Source: Chryseobacterium pennae
Lineage (GTDB): Bacteria > Bacteroidota > Bacteroidia > Flavobacteriales > Weeksellaceae
DNA: 64,000 nt
Assembly: GCF_003385515.1 (NCBI RefSeq)
Contig: NZ_QNVT01000010.1
Coordinates: 62,001 to 126,000, forward strand
Direction: 5' to 3'
Part shown: in pieces, positions 23,705 to 32,022 of the stretch
How the letters are laid out: each line of letters starts with the position of its first letter
How positions within the stretch are numbered: the first letter of the stretch is position 1
Position numbers and translations under genes: made by a program
The notes under the pieces: model-generated
What the model saw: the letters and a program-made list of their open reading frames with translations, nothing else
Told to the model about the DNA's origin: nothing
Database searches by the model: none

Positions 23705-24673
23705 TTAGAATCCGCAATGTGCTGTACTAGGTACTGGCGCTGAACAGCCTGAAAGAGCTGAGAAAGCAGTTAATGTACAATTGGTATTTACCAGATTGTT
23801 ATCATATAATAAAGAACCTGACGGACTTCTGTAATAAACGTTTCCAGCTGTATTGGCAAAAGAAGATACAGAAGTGGAACCACAGGTTGAATTGGTGCAG
23901 GCAGCTCTCCATGCAACATCCGTTATAGGTCCCGTTGAGTTTAGAGAAGGATCAATAATTCTTTTTTCAACCACGCCAGAAGCGTTTTTAAAGCTTACCA
24001 GAATAGCAACGTGATATACCCATGATACACAGCAAGTCCCGGTAGAAGCTCTTAGGTTACCATATACAAATTGTTTTTCACATTCATATCCGGCATTGTT
24101 TAAGATCTGTCTCATTTTGTGCGCTCTTGCATAGCATCCGTCTACAGGATATCTGAACGTGATACAAGGAGAAGACGCCGTAGAAGTTCCGCAAGACTGA
24201 TTTTTGATCTGCGTAAAGAGACTGTTGAGAGTCGCCAGATTAGGGATAACACTGGTTAATTTTCTGGATACTTCATTACCTGATTTTTCTTCTTTTGTTA
24301 AAGTAGATTTAAAGAAACGGATGTCTTCCTGTGTCGGGCTTTCTACTTTTGCAATTTCATTAGAATTGGCTTTAAGAAAAACGTGAACAGGAGATTCGTT
24401 TTTTACAGCCTGGGTGATCATAGAAACATAAGCTTCGTTCTCCTTAGTGTCTTTAATTTCATAAGGCTGAGCAGAAAGAATAAAGGAAACTTTAAATTTT
24501 CCATCTTCTTTGTCAATTCCTACCGGAACAGTTCTGCCGAAGTCTTTCATGGTGACTTCCTTAGATTGTGAATTCATGGTTTCCTGATTCGCATTGGAAT
24601 CCGAACAGGAATTGATGGATAGTACTGATACAAATACCATCATGGATAGCAAAAATTTTTTCATAGTTCTCAT
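23705..24673 (-). CDS. Protein-glutaminase, pre-pro-enzyme
   Basis: A 322-residue secreted deamidase precursor that converts protein-bound Gln to Glu. Residues 1-about 23 are a signal (SVLSINSC could be a lipobox), about 24-138 a propeptide, and 139-322 the mature enzyme of 184 residues (starting LTSVIPNLATLNSLF). The catalytic triad is visible: Cys180 in DGCYARAHK, His221 in WVYHVAILV, and Asp241 in RIIDPSL. Counted from the mature start these are 42, 83 and 103, which equals the triad described for the C. proteolyticum enzyme. Several Cys in the mature part form disulfides in the known structure. An ATG at 24664 (MKKFLL) is an equally good start. The gene stands alone with its own terminator. 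Confidence 0.95.
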   Translation of the reverse strand: MRTMKKFLLSMMVFVSVLSINSCSDSNANQETMNSQSKEVTMKDFGRTVPVGIDKEDGKFKVSFILSAQPYEIKDTKENEAYVSMITQAVKNESPVHVFLKANSNEIAKVESPTQEDIRFFKSTLTKEEKSGNEVSRKLTSVIPNLATLNSLFTQIKNQSCGTSTASSPCITFRYPVDGCYARAHKMRQILNNAGYECEKQFVYGNLRASTGTCCVSWVYHVAILVSFKNASGVVEKRIIDPSLNSTGPITDVAWRAACTNSTCGSTSVSSFANTAGNVYYRSPSGSLLYDNNLVNTNCTLTAFSALSGCSAPVPSTAHCGF

Positions 24674-24819
24674 ATTTTGGTGGTTAATGATTTTTACTAA
24701 ATAGCATTTTGTTTATTCACTATTTAGTGATAATAAAATTATGAAAAATTTAAATATGAGCAAATTTTTTTTGAAAAAAATGATTTGTATTTCATTTTTA
24801 TGAATGATATTCATAAAAA

Positions 24820-24846
24820 ATCCCCATGTATTGGTTACATAGGGAT
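24820..24846 (-). terminator. Terminator after lipB
   Basis: On the minus strand ATCCCTATGTA pairs with TACATGGGGAT (one wobble) across ACCAA and runs into TTTTTT. It lies 23 bases past the lipB stop. Confidence 0.85.
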
Positions 24847-24868
24847 AATATATTGTAGGATATTAAAA

Positions 24869-25597
24869 CTATTTGTAGATCAATTCAGCCTGAAATACAT
24901 CTGTAAAATGTTTTCTGATTTTGGCTTTTACATCTTCCATTTCTTCTGGAGTGAGCTCTCTTTCAAGCTCTCTTTTTAAAGAAGTAACCTGTTTATCTTT
25001 AATTCCACAAGGAATAATGTATTCAAAGTAACGCATATCTGTATTTACATTGAATGCAAAACCATGTAAAGTTACCCATCGGGAAGCTTTTACTCCCATT
25101 GCACAGATTTTTCTGGCATAAGGTTTTCCCACATCCAGCCATACACCGGTTTCTCCAGGAGAACGTTCCCCTTTCAATCCGTATTCACCAATAGTTCTGA
25201 TGATTACTTCTTCAAGATTTCTCATATATAAATGAATATCTGTAAAGAAATTTTCAAGGTCCAGAACAGGGTAGCCGACAATCTGGCCATAGCCATGATA
25301 GGTGATATCTCCGCCACGATTGGTTTTTACATAGGTAGCTTCTATCTCCTTCAGCTTATCAATTCCGGCCAGCATATTTTCTTCGTGCCCGCTTTTCCCT
25401 AAGGTATACACATGAGGGTGCTCTACAAAAAGAAGGTGGTTTGGGGTGGTAATATGTTGTTCTTCAGGCAGGTCGCGGTTCTTTATCTTGGTATCAATAA
25501 TACTCTTCATCAGTTGTTCCTGATAATCCCAAGCGGGCTGATATTCTTTAATACCTAAATCTTCAAATTCTACTGCTTTATTTTGATTTGTATTCAT
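24869..25597 (-). CDS. lipB: Octanoyltransferase LipB
   Basis: A 242-residue lipoyl(octanoyl) transferase. Signature elements are RGGDITYHGYGQIVGYPVLD, the catalytic Cys in IIPCGI, and a Lys in MGVKASRWVTLHGFAFNVN. It transfers octanoate from ACP to lipoyl domains of the E2 and H proteins. It has a TAAATTTG box (25614-25621 on this strand) upstream, so it is likely transcribed from its own promoter, although it follows the trp operon on the same strand. Confidence 0.95.
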   Translation of the reverse strand: MNTNQNKAVEFEDLGIKEYQPAWDYQEQLMKSIIDTKIKNRDLPEEQHITTPNHLLFVEHPHVYTLGKSGHEENMLAGIDKLKEIEATYVKTNRGGDITYHGYGQIVGYPVLDLENFFTDIHLYMRNLEEVIIRTIGEYGLKGERSPGETGVWLDVGKPYARKICAMGVKASRWVTLHGFAFNVNTDMRYFEYIIPCGIKDKQVTSLKRELERELTPEEMEDVKAKIRKHFTDVFQAELIYK

Positions 25598-25613
25598 TTC
25601 AATTTTTGATATA

Positions 25614-25621
25614 CAAATTTA
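25614..25621 (-). promoter_or_regulatory. Promoter box for lipB
   Basis: The minus strand reads TAAATTTG, the TAnnTTTG consensus. It ends 16 bases before the lipB ATG. Confidence 0.5.
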
Positions 25622-25628
25622 GTGAATT

Positions 25629-26363
25629 TTAAGCTTTTATGGAATGGATAAAATCTATAGCACTTTTCTTCCAATCTTTATCCTGAAGCAAAACATTTAC
25701 AAAGGCTGTTCCGATAATTCCGCCATCAGCTTTTTCGGTTACATTTTCAAAATCTTCCTTTGATTTTATCCCGAAACCAATCATCACCGGGTTTTTAAGA
25801 GGAAGATCAGCCAATCGTGTCAGATAGTTTTCATTCTTTAGAACAGTGTTTTCATTTCCTGTGGTAGAAGATGAGCTTACTGCATATAAGAATCCTGAAC
25901 TTAAAGAATCCAGATACTGTATTCTTTCATCTGAAGTTTCCGGTGTTACCAGAAAGGTGAAATTAAGATTATATTTTTTCAGAATATGCTGATAGTTTTT
26001 CTCAAATTCGATAGGAGGAAGGTCAGGAAGGATAAGTCCTGAAACTCCACTTTCTGAGCATTCCTTACAGAATTTTTCAAAACCAAAACTCAATACAGGA
26101 TTGATATAACCCATTAAGATTACCGGAACTTTTATGTTATCTTTTATGGTTTTTAACTGAGAAAGAAGTTTCTCAATAGTCATTCCATTTTGTAATGCAA
26201 GCTCATGAGCCTTTTGAATAACAGGTCCGTCTGCTACAGGATCAGAATACGGCATTCCAATCTCAATCATGTCCGCTCCTGAGTCCTGGATGAGTTTTAT
26301 AATGTCCGCAGTATCTTCCAATGCTGGAATTCCTGCTGTGAAGTATATATTTAGTTTTTTCAT
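25629..26363 (-). CDS. trpA: Tryptophan synthase alpha subunit
   Basis: A 244-residue TIM-barrel subunit that cleaves indole-3-glycerol phosphate. Catalytic Glu is in DMIEIGMPYSDPVADGPVIQ and catalytic Asp in LILPDLPPIEF. The phosphate loop reads GFGIKSKEDF and GGIIGTAFVN. It is somewhat shorter than the E. coli protein (268 residues) but complete. It is the last trp gene, 48 bases after trpB; the two subunits form the alpha2beta2 synthase. Confidence 0.95.
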   Translation of the reverse strand: MKKLNIYFTAGIPALEDTADIIKLIQDSGADMIEIGMPYSDPVADGPVIQKAHELALQNGMTIEKLLSQLKTIKDNIKVPVILMGYINPVLSFGFEKFCKECSESGVSGLILPDLPPIEFEKNYQHILKKYNLNFTFLVTPETSDERIQYLDSLSSGFLYAVSSSSTTGNENTVLKNENYLTRLADLPLKNPVMIGFGIKSKEDFENVTEKADGGIIGTAFVNVLLQDKDWKKSAIDFIHSIKA

Positions 26364-26411
26364 TTCTTTATTATATTAATGTGGGAGAACTTTAAATAAT
26401 GAACTGTACAC

Positions 26412-27590
26412 TTATAAGTTTTTAAGGTAGGTTTCCATATCCTTATCTCCACGGCCACTTAAGCAGATGACAACGATATCTTCTTCGTTGAATTTTTTCT
26501 TGTCTAAAACCGCCAAAGCGTGAGAACTTTCCAGAGCAGGGATAATTCCTTCCAGTTTAGTCAGTTCAAAAGCACATTTTAAGGCTTCATCATCATTAAT
26601 GCTGAAAAACTCCGCTCTTTTTTCTTGAAATAAGTTGGCATGAAAAGGCCCGATTCCCGGATAATCAAGTCCCGCAGAGATGGAATGAGGTTCAATAACC
26701 TGCCCGTCTGCAGTCTGCATCACAAGACTTTTGCTTCCATGAAGTACACCAAGCGTTCCTAAGAAAGTAGTAGCAGCAGATTTTCCAGAGTCAACTCCAT
26801 GACCTCCAGCTTCAGCAGCGATAATTTTCACCTCTTTTTCATCTACAAAATGGTAAAATGTTCCGGCAGCATTGCTTCCACCGCCTACACAGGCAATTAC
26901 ATAATCAGGATTTTCTCTCCCGATTTTCTCTTTAAGCTGTTCTTTGATCTCCTTTGAAATGATACTCTGAAATCTTGCCACAAGATCTGGGAAAGGATGA
27001 GGTCCCACCACACTTCCAATCACATAATGGGTCGTAACAGAATTGTTGATCCAGTCTCTTAAAGCTTCATTTACGGCATCTTTCAGTGTTTTAGATCCTG
27101 AAGTGGCTGGAATAACTTCTGCACCCAGCATTTTCATTCTGGCTACATTGGGAGCTTGTCTTTGGATATCGATTTCTCCCATGTACACGATACATTCAAG
27201 ACCAAGCAAAGCACAGGCTGTAGCAGTCGCCACTCCATGCTGTCCGGCTCCGGTTTCTGCAATAATTCTTGTCTTTCCAAGACGCTTTGCAAGGAGAACC
27301 TGCCCTAAAGCATTATTGATCTTGTGGGCTCCGGTATGGTTAAGATCTTCCCGTTTTAAGTAGATCTGTGTATTGTATTTGTTACTTAAGTTTTTAGCAA
27401 AGTACAATGGGGTTGCTCTGCCCACATAATTTTTAAGAAGATCCTGATATTCATTCTGAAAGTCCTCCGACTCAATGATTTCAAGATAATTCTTCTGAAG
27501 TTCTTCTACATTCGGATAAAGCATTTCGGGGATAAAAGCTCCTCCAAATTCTCCATAATATCCATGTTCATCAGGGTTTTTATAATTCAT
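26412..27590 (-). CDS. trpB: Tryptophan synthase beta subunit
   Basis: A 392-residue PLP enzyme that joins indole and serine. The PLP Lys is in [18 protein letters not shown], the phosphate loop is [10 protein letters not shown], and the catalytic Glu is in [13 protein letters not shown]. Length is normal for TrpB1. It precedes trpA and follows a GNAT acetyltransferase gene by only four bases, so all three are in one transcript. Confidence 0.97.
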   Translation of the reverse strand: MNYKNPDEHGYYGEFGGAFIPEMLYPNVEELQKNYLEIIESEDFQNEYQDLLKNYVGRATPLYFAKNLSNKYNTQIYLKREDLNHTGAHKINNALGQVLLAKRLGKTRIIAETGAGQHGVATATACALLGLECIVYMGEIDIQRQAPNVARMKMLGAEVIPATSGSKTLKDAVNEALRDWINNSVTTHYVIGSVVGPHPFPDLVARFQSIISKEIKEQLKEKIGRENPDYVIACVGGGSNAAGTFYHFVDEKEVKIIAAEAGGHGVDSGKSAATTFLGTLGVLHGSKSLVMQTADGQVIEPHSISAGLDYPGIGPFHANLFQEKRAEFFSINDDEALKCAFELTKLEGIIPALESSHALAVLDKKKFNEEDIVVICLSGRGDKDMETYLKNL

Positions 27591-27594
27591 TTCT

Positions 27595-28140
27595 TTATTC
27601 TTTAGTAATTAAATAAGCGTTGTTTTGGGTGCTCAATATACTGAGCTGTTCTTTTTCTTTTTGAGAGATATTAAAAATTAAAATATCATCATCTTCTGAA
27701 TTGATCCATTCGGAATCTTCATTCTCCTTAATGGCTTTTGCCTTATCATATAGAATCTCAATATTGCATTTTTCATAAAACGGACGAAGGTCTGCATTGC
27801 AAAAACCAATCGTTTCCATATTTCTTTGGGTAACATTTCCTTTAAAATATTGAACCAAAAGAGCTCCATATCCTTTTTTTCTATGACCGGAAACTAATCC
27901 TACAGCTTCTGCAAAGCCATATTGTTGCCCTGAAATCTCCAGCATAAAATTAAAATTAAGACGGATTACAGCCAGAATCTCTGAATGCAAATCCAACAGT
28001 AAATGAAACTCCGAATCTTTAAAAAAAGTACGGAAATAGGACGGTTTCATTGTGTTCCATACAGAAATGTCCCAAAGCTGCAGAATATGTTCAATTTCTT
28101 TGTCTGTTAATTCGTTGGCTCGTTTTATTTGATATTTCAT
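27595..28140 (-). CDS. GNAT-family N-acetyltransferase inside the trp operon
   Basis: A 181-residue GNAT-like protein. The acetyl-CoA segment reads [20 protein letters not shown], close to the Q/RxxGxG/A motif, with the C-terminal [18 protein letters not shown] typical of the fold. The last about 40 residues are charged and have no clear relation to the family. It sits between the transposase gene and trpB. Its place in the trp operon might be incidental; no link with tryptophan synthesis is known to me. Confidence 0.75.
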   Translation of the reverse strand: MKYQIKRANELTDKEIEHILQLWDISVWNTMKPSYFRTFFKDSEFHLLLDLHSEILAVIRLNFNFMLEISGQQYGFAEAVGLVSGHRKKGYGALLVQYFKGNVTQRNMETIGFCNADLRPFYEKCNIEILYDKAKAIKENEDSEWINSEDDDILIFNISQKEKEQLSILSTQNNAYLITKE

Positions 28141-28184
28141 AATTATATTAAATAATAATCAAGATTCATAATAAGTTTTAACCC

Positions 28185-28210
28185 TAGCAAAGGATAAAAT
28201 CCTTTAGCTA
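28185..28210. repeat. Hairpin downstream of the transposase gene
   Basis: AAAGGAT and ATCCTTT pair around AAA, extended by TAGC/GCTA with one bulge. The CTTTAGC core resembles the hairpins at 18405-18460. It lies 11 bases past the end of the transposase gene and may be the right-end structure recognised by it. Confidence 0.5.
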
Positions 28211-28220
28211 TTAAAATATA

Positions 28221-28673
28221 TCAATCCCATAAAAATTTTTCATCATATTCCATTTTATGTTTTTCCAGTATTTCAATAAATTCATTTTTGAAATTTTGTT
28301 TTTGGTGATGCTGTCGTTGATTTTTAATATAGTTTGTGACAACATAAACATCTTTTTCACCTACCGAAAATGCACCATAGCCATCCTGCCAAAAGAAATT
28401 CTCATATTTTTTACCTTTTGTTTTGATCCATTTTGACGAATGTGCCTTTACTTCCTGAACCAATTTCATTAAGGCAATCTTCCTAGACAATCTACAAAGA
28501 ATATGGATATGATTATCAGTTCCTCCAATCTGTAATGCATAACTTTCAAAATCTTTACATAATGTGGCGATGTAGGCATACAATTCTTTTTCTATTTTTT
28601 CATCAATAAAATCATTCCTGTATTTGGTGCTGAATACAATGTGAATGTAATTTTTGACTAATGATTGTGGCAT
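28221..28673 (-). CDS. IS200-like / REP-associated tyrosine transposase (RAYT)
   Basis: A 150-residue Y1 transposase. The HUH motif is in GGTDNHIHIL (His55-Ile-His57) and the catalytic Tyr is in VVTNYIKNQRQHHQ (Tyr115), the YI..Q..HH arrangement typical of RAYTs. The protein is complete, so it may be active. There is no orfB/TnpB partner. It sits inside the trp operon between trpF and the GNAT gene, flanked by hairpins at 28185-28210 and 28719-28762. RAYTs move short palindromic elements rather than themselves, so this may be a domesticated single copy. Confidence 0.9.
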   Translation of the reverse strand: MPQSLVKNYIHIVFSTKYRNDFIDEKIEKELYAYIATLCKDFESYALQIGGTDNHIHILCRLSRKIALMKLVQEVKAHSSKWIKTKGKKYENFFWQDGYGAFSVGEKDVYVVTNYIKNQRQHHQKQNFKNEFIEILEKHKMEYDEKFLWD

Positions 28674-28718
28674 TTGTGTGTTTTTTGGTGGTTATCATTA
28701 ATATGGTTGTTATATATT

Positions 28719-28762
28719 AATTGGAATGTTTCCAATTCTGGGTTAAATCGTCCCGTTGGGAC
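28719..28762. repeat. Two palindromes upstream of the transposase gene
   Basis: AATTGGAA-TGT-TTCCAATT (28719-28737) and GTCCC-GTT-GGGAC (28750-28762) are both perfect hairpins. The second overlaps the last codons of trpF, so trpF ends inside the element. Confidence 0.65.
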
Positions 28763-29453
28763 TCTCCTGAATAATCGTTTTAAATTTTTTTATTTTACCT
28801 ACATTTTTATCACCTGGTGCTATTTCAAATTTTGAATTGATATCTATGGCAAAAGGTTTTTGATCCAATAATTCGATATTTTTGATGTTGTCTTCTGAAA
28901 TGCCGCCACTTAAAAAATAGGGTAATGGAATTTCAAATTCATTCAAGACATTCCAGTCAAACTGTTGTCCTGTTCCTCCAAATGCCTTACTGTCTGTATC
29001 GAACAGGTAATAGGTGATAGGCTGCTGGTTCTGCTCTTCAATATTGTTACTGAACGTTTGATTTATTTTATTTTTGTTTTCAACTGTATCATTTCCAATT
29101 CTTATTACTTTGATTATTTTAACATCAGGAGGTAGCTGCTTTTTTAATTCAATAATCAAATCAGCATCTTCATCACCATGTAACTGAATCAGGTTAAGCT
29201 TTCCTTTCTTAGCGATTTCTATTATTTTTTCAATATTTTCATTGACGAAAACTCCAACTTTTCCCTGATGATTGATCTGTGCAATATCTTCAAGACTCAA
29301 ATGATTAAGAACATATCGTGGTGATTTTTCATAGAAAATAAAGCCTAGAAAATCTATGTTCATAGTAATCAATTCCTGAACCTGATCTGGTTGTGTAAGA
29401 CCACAGACTTTGAGAGCAGGAGAGAATTGTGTAAATAATGGTTGCTGGTTCAT
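28743..29453 (-). CDS. trpF: Phosphoribosylanthranilate isomerase
   Basis: A 236-residue TIM barrel. Signature segments are LKVCGLTQPDQVQELI with the catalytic Cys, IQLHGDEDADLI, and the catalytic Asp in YLFDTDSKAFGGTGQQFDWN, followed by FLSGGISEDNI. It isomerises phosphoribosylanthranilate in the cytoplasm. It is a little longer than average (about 200-210): the last residues (SPNGTI) are encoded by a palindrome next to the transposase, which suggests the original C-terminus was replaced or extended by the element. The core enzyme is intact. Confidence 0.92.
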   Translation of the reverse strand: MNQQPLFTQFSPALKVCGLTQPDQVQELITMNIDFLGFIFYEKSPRYVLNHLSLEDIAQINHQGKVGVFVNENIEKIIEIAKKGKLNLIQLHGDEDADLIIELKKQLPPDVKIIKVIRIGNDTVENKNKINQTFSNNIEEQNQQPITYYLFDTDSKAFGGTGQQFDWNVLNEFEIPLPYFLSGGISEDNIKNIELLDQKPFAIDINSKFEIAPGDKNVGKIKKFKTIIQESPNGTI

Positions 29454-29506
29454 GAGAGTTAATTATTGGTTGTCAAGGGAAAAATTATTTTCAAATTGCT
29501 GTATTT

Positions 29507-30280
29507 TCAAATTAATAAAGAAAACTCTTCGAAAGCTTTTGCCGGATCTGCGTTTCTCATAAAATATTCTCCCATCAGGAATCCGTCAAATCCTTTTTCC
29601 TTTAAATATTTAAAATCTTCAAGACTATAAATTCCGCTTTCTGCAACAGATAAAGTGTCTTTTGGAAGCTGATCTTTTAACTGAACAGAATGTTTTAAGT
29701 CAACTTTAAAATCTTTCAGGTTTCTATTGTTAATTCCAACCAGATCAATATTAGCATTAAAATGTTTCAGTTCTTCTTCAGTATGGATTTCCAGTAACAC
29801 CTCCAGATCCAGTTCATGAGCCAGTTCTGTAAACTCCTTAACCTGATTAGGTGAAAGACAGGCTGCGATCAGTAGAATAACATCTGCTCCCATGCTTTTA
29901 GCCTCATAAAACTGGTATTCATCAACCATGAAATCTTTTCGCAAAATAGGAATGTTGATATGATTCCTTACCTTCAGAATATCATCAAAGCTTCCGCCAA
30001 AAAAATCTTTATCTGTTAATATTGAAATTCCACTTGCTCCAAAATTTTCATAAGCAGAAGTAACATCCAAAGGCTGAACTTTATCATTGATGATTCCTTT
30101 GGAGGGAGATTGTCTTTTAAACTCGGCGATAATTCCGCTTTTATTTCTAATAGATTCTTTTAATGAGAAACTCTTTCTTCCAAATAATTCTGAATTTTTC
30201 AACTGATCGATGGAAATATGACTCCTTGAAGCTGAGATTTCTTCTTTTTTTCTTTCAATAATTTTATCTAGTATGGTCAT
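29507..30280 (-). CDS. trpC: Indole-3-glycerol phosphate synthase
   Basis: A 257-residue TIM barrel of the TrpC family. Catalytic residues fit: Glu in GIIAEFKRQSPSKG, Lys in PILRKDFMVDEYQ, and Glu in LEVLLEIHTEEE; the phosphate segment is VAESGIYSLEDF and DGFLMGEYFM. It is encoded separately from trpF, unlike the fused form of enteric bacteria. It lies 60 bases after trpD. Confidence 0.96.
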   Translation of the reverse strand: MTILDKIIERKKEEISASRSHISIDQLKNSELFGRKSFSLKESIRNKSGIIAEFKRQSPSKGIINDKVQPLDVTSAYENFGASGISILTDKDFFGGSFDDILKVRNHINIPILRKDFMVDEYQFYEAKSMGADVILLIAACLSPNQVKEFTELAHELDLEVLLEIHTEEELKHFNANIDLVGINNRNLKDFKVDLKHSVQLKDQLPKDTLSVAESGIYSLEDFKYLKEKGFDGFLMGEYFMRNADPAKAFEEFSLLI

Positions 30281-30340
30281 GGGTGAAATGAGAGATTAAG
30301 GGGAGAATGTTATTCGTTATCAATAAGTAATTTTAATTTC

Positions 30341-31360
30341 CTAATTAATTAAAAGGTCAAAGGTTTTCAACGCTTTTCCACTTTCTAAGCTTTCCTGAGC
30401 CAACAGGAGGCAGTCATCATACGTACCGAATTTGTGAGTATGATAAAGGGCTACAGATGCATTGGCCAAAACTACTGAGTTTTGCTGTTCTGTTCCTTTT
30501 CCTTCCAGAATATTCATGAAAATTTTTGCTGTTTCCTTGATAGAATCTCCGGCTTTGATATCTTCTAAAGTTACAGGACTGAAGCCTAAATCTTCTGCAG
30601 AATAGATTTCTTCTCCTTTCTTAGTAATGATTTTACTGTCGTGGGTTAGGCTGATCTCATCATAACCATCCAATCCATGAACCAGAATAAACTCCTGATC
30701 CTCTTTTTGTAAAAGGTATTGATAGATTCTTGCAATTTCCAGGTTATACACTCCAATCATGGAATATTGAGGTTTTGCAGGATTTACCAGGGGTCCGAGA
30801 AGATTAAAAAAAGTTCTTAATCCTAAGGATTTTCTCAATAATCCAACTGATTGAAGAGCAGGGTGGAAGTAAGGGGCATGTAAAAAGCAGATATTTGCTC
30901 TTTCAAGATCTTCATTCAGCTGTTCTGAACTGTTCTTGAACTGATACCCGAGTTCTTCCAGTACATTGGATGAGCCTGTAGTGGTTGAAGCGCCGTAATT
31001 CCCATGTTTTGTTACCTTCTGCCCGGCTCCGGCCACCACAAAGCTGGCCAATGTTGATATATTGATTGTGTTTTTTCCGTCACCTCCGGTTCCTACAATA
31101 TCAATGGCATCAGTAGTATCAATATGTACAGGAACAGCCATTTGTAGCAGGGCTTCTCTAAAGCCTTCCAGTTCTTTCAATGTGATATTCCGCATCAGGA
31201 AAACACTCATGAAAGCAGTTACTTCTGCAGCATTGAACTTATTCTGAGCAATTTCAATCATCATAGCCTTTGCCTCAGACTTCGACAAGGTATTGTGATT
31301 GAACAGGTATTGTAATATTTCTTTCATTTGAGGAGTTTTTAGGTGTGTTGTTGTTTTCAT
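30341..31360 (-). CDS. trpD: Anthranilate phosphoribosyltransferase
   Basis: A 339-residue transferase that attaches phosphoribose to anthranilate. The phosphate loop reads DIVGTGGDGKNTINIST and the anthranilate region KHGNYGASTTTGSSNVLEEL. NPAKPQYSMIGVYN follows as expected. Length is normal. Two ATG starts, at 31360 and 31327 (MKEILQYL), both fit; the second matches relatives better. It lies 23 bases after trpG. Confidence 0.95.
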   Translation of the reverse strand: MKTTTHLKTPQMKEILQYLFNHNTLSKSEAKAMMIEIAQNKFNAAEVTAFMSVFLMRNITLKELEGFREALLQMAVPVHIDTTDAIDIVGTGGDGKNTINISTLASFVVAGAGQKVTKHGNYGASTTTGSSNVLEELGYQFKNSSEQLNEDLERANICFLHAPYFHPALQSVGLLRKSLGLRTFFNLLGPLVNPAKPQYSMIGVYNLEIARIYQYLLQKEDQEFILVHGLDGYDEISLTHDSKIITKKGEEIYSAEDLGFSPVTLEDIKAGDSIKETAKIFMNILEGKGTEQQNSVVLANASVALYHTHKFGTYDDCLLLAQESLESGKALKTFDLLIN

Positions 31361-31383
31361 ATTTGGCTTACTGCATTAAACTT

Positions 31384-31986
31384 TTACTGATTTAAAAAGT
31401 TTCGGATGATTACTTCTCCATCAGGGGTTAAAATACTTTCAGGGTGGAACTGTACCCCATGTACATCATATGTTTTATGCTGAAGGGCCATAATCATTCC
31501 ATCTTTATCCACTGCTGTAACTTCCAAATCATCAGGGAAATTGTCAGGATTCACAGCCCAACTGTGGTATCTTCCCACTTCGAGACCTGACGCTAAATCT
31601 TTGAAAAGCTTGGTGTCTTCTTTTACCAGTTCAGTAGTGGTAGCCACTCCGTGGAAAATTTCAGACAGATTGATAAGGTTTCCACCAAAAGCTTCTGCAA
31701 TGGCCTGCTGCCCTAAACATACCCCTAAAATACTTTTAGTAGAAGCATATTCTTTAATAAGATCCAATAAAATCCCAGCTTCTTCGGGAATCCCAGGACC
31801 TGGAGAAAGGATGATCTTATCGTATTTTCCAATTTCTTCCAGAGTGATCTGATCGTTTCTTACTACATCCACTTTCTGATCTAGAATTCTTTCGATGATC
31901 TGGACAAGGTTATAGGTAAAGCTGTCGTAGTTATCAAAAACGAGAACCTTAAGCTGTGATTGTTGAGTATTGATATTGTTGTTCAT
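31384..31986 (-). CDS. trpG: Anthranilate synthase glutamine amidotransferase subunit
   Basis: A 200-residue class I amidotransferase. The catalytic triad is Cys in LGVCLGQQAIAEAF, and His and Glu in GVQFHPESILTPDG. It starts near VLVFDNYDSFTYNLVQ, the standard opening. It supplies ammonia to TrpE. As a separate gene it may also serve as PabA. It lies 36 bases after trpE. Confidence 0.96.
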   Translation of the reverse strand: MNNNINTQQSQLKVLVFDNYDSFTYNLVQIIERILDQKVDVVRNDQITLEEIGKYDKIILSPGPGIPEEAGILLDLIKEYASTKSILGVCLGQQAIAEAFGGNLINLSEIFHGVATTTELVKEDTKLFKDLASGLEVGRYHSWAVNPDNFPDDLEVTAVDKDGMIMALQHKTYDVHGVQFHPESILTPDGEVIIRNFLNQ

Positions 31987-32022
31987 TTCTTTTTTGTTGA
32001 AGGTTAATTTTGTTTTTGATTT

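Noticed and set aside
27043..27363. A 106-codon plus-strand frame
   Set aside because: It is antisense to trpB, which has full PLP-enzyme motifs.
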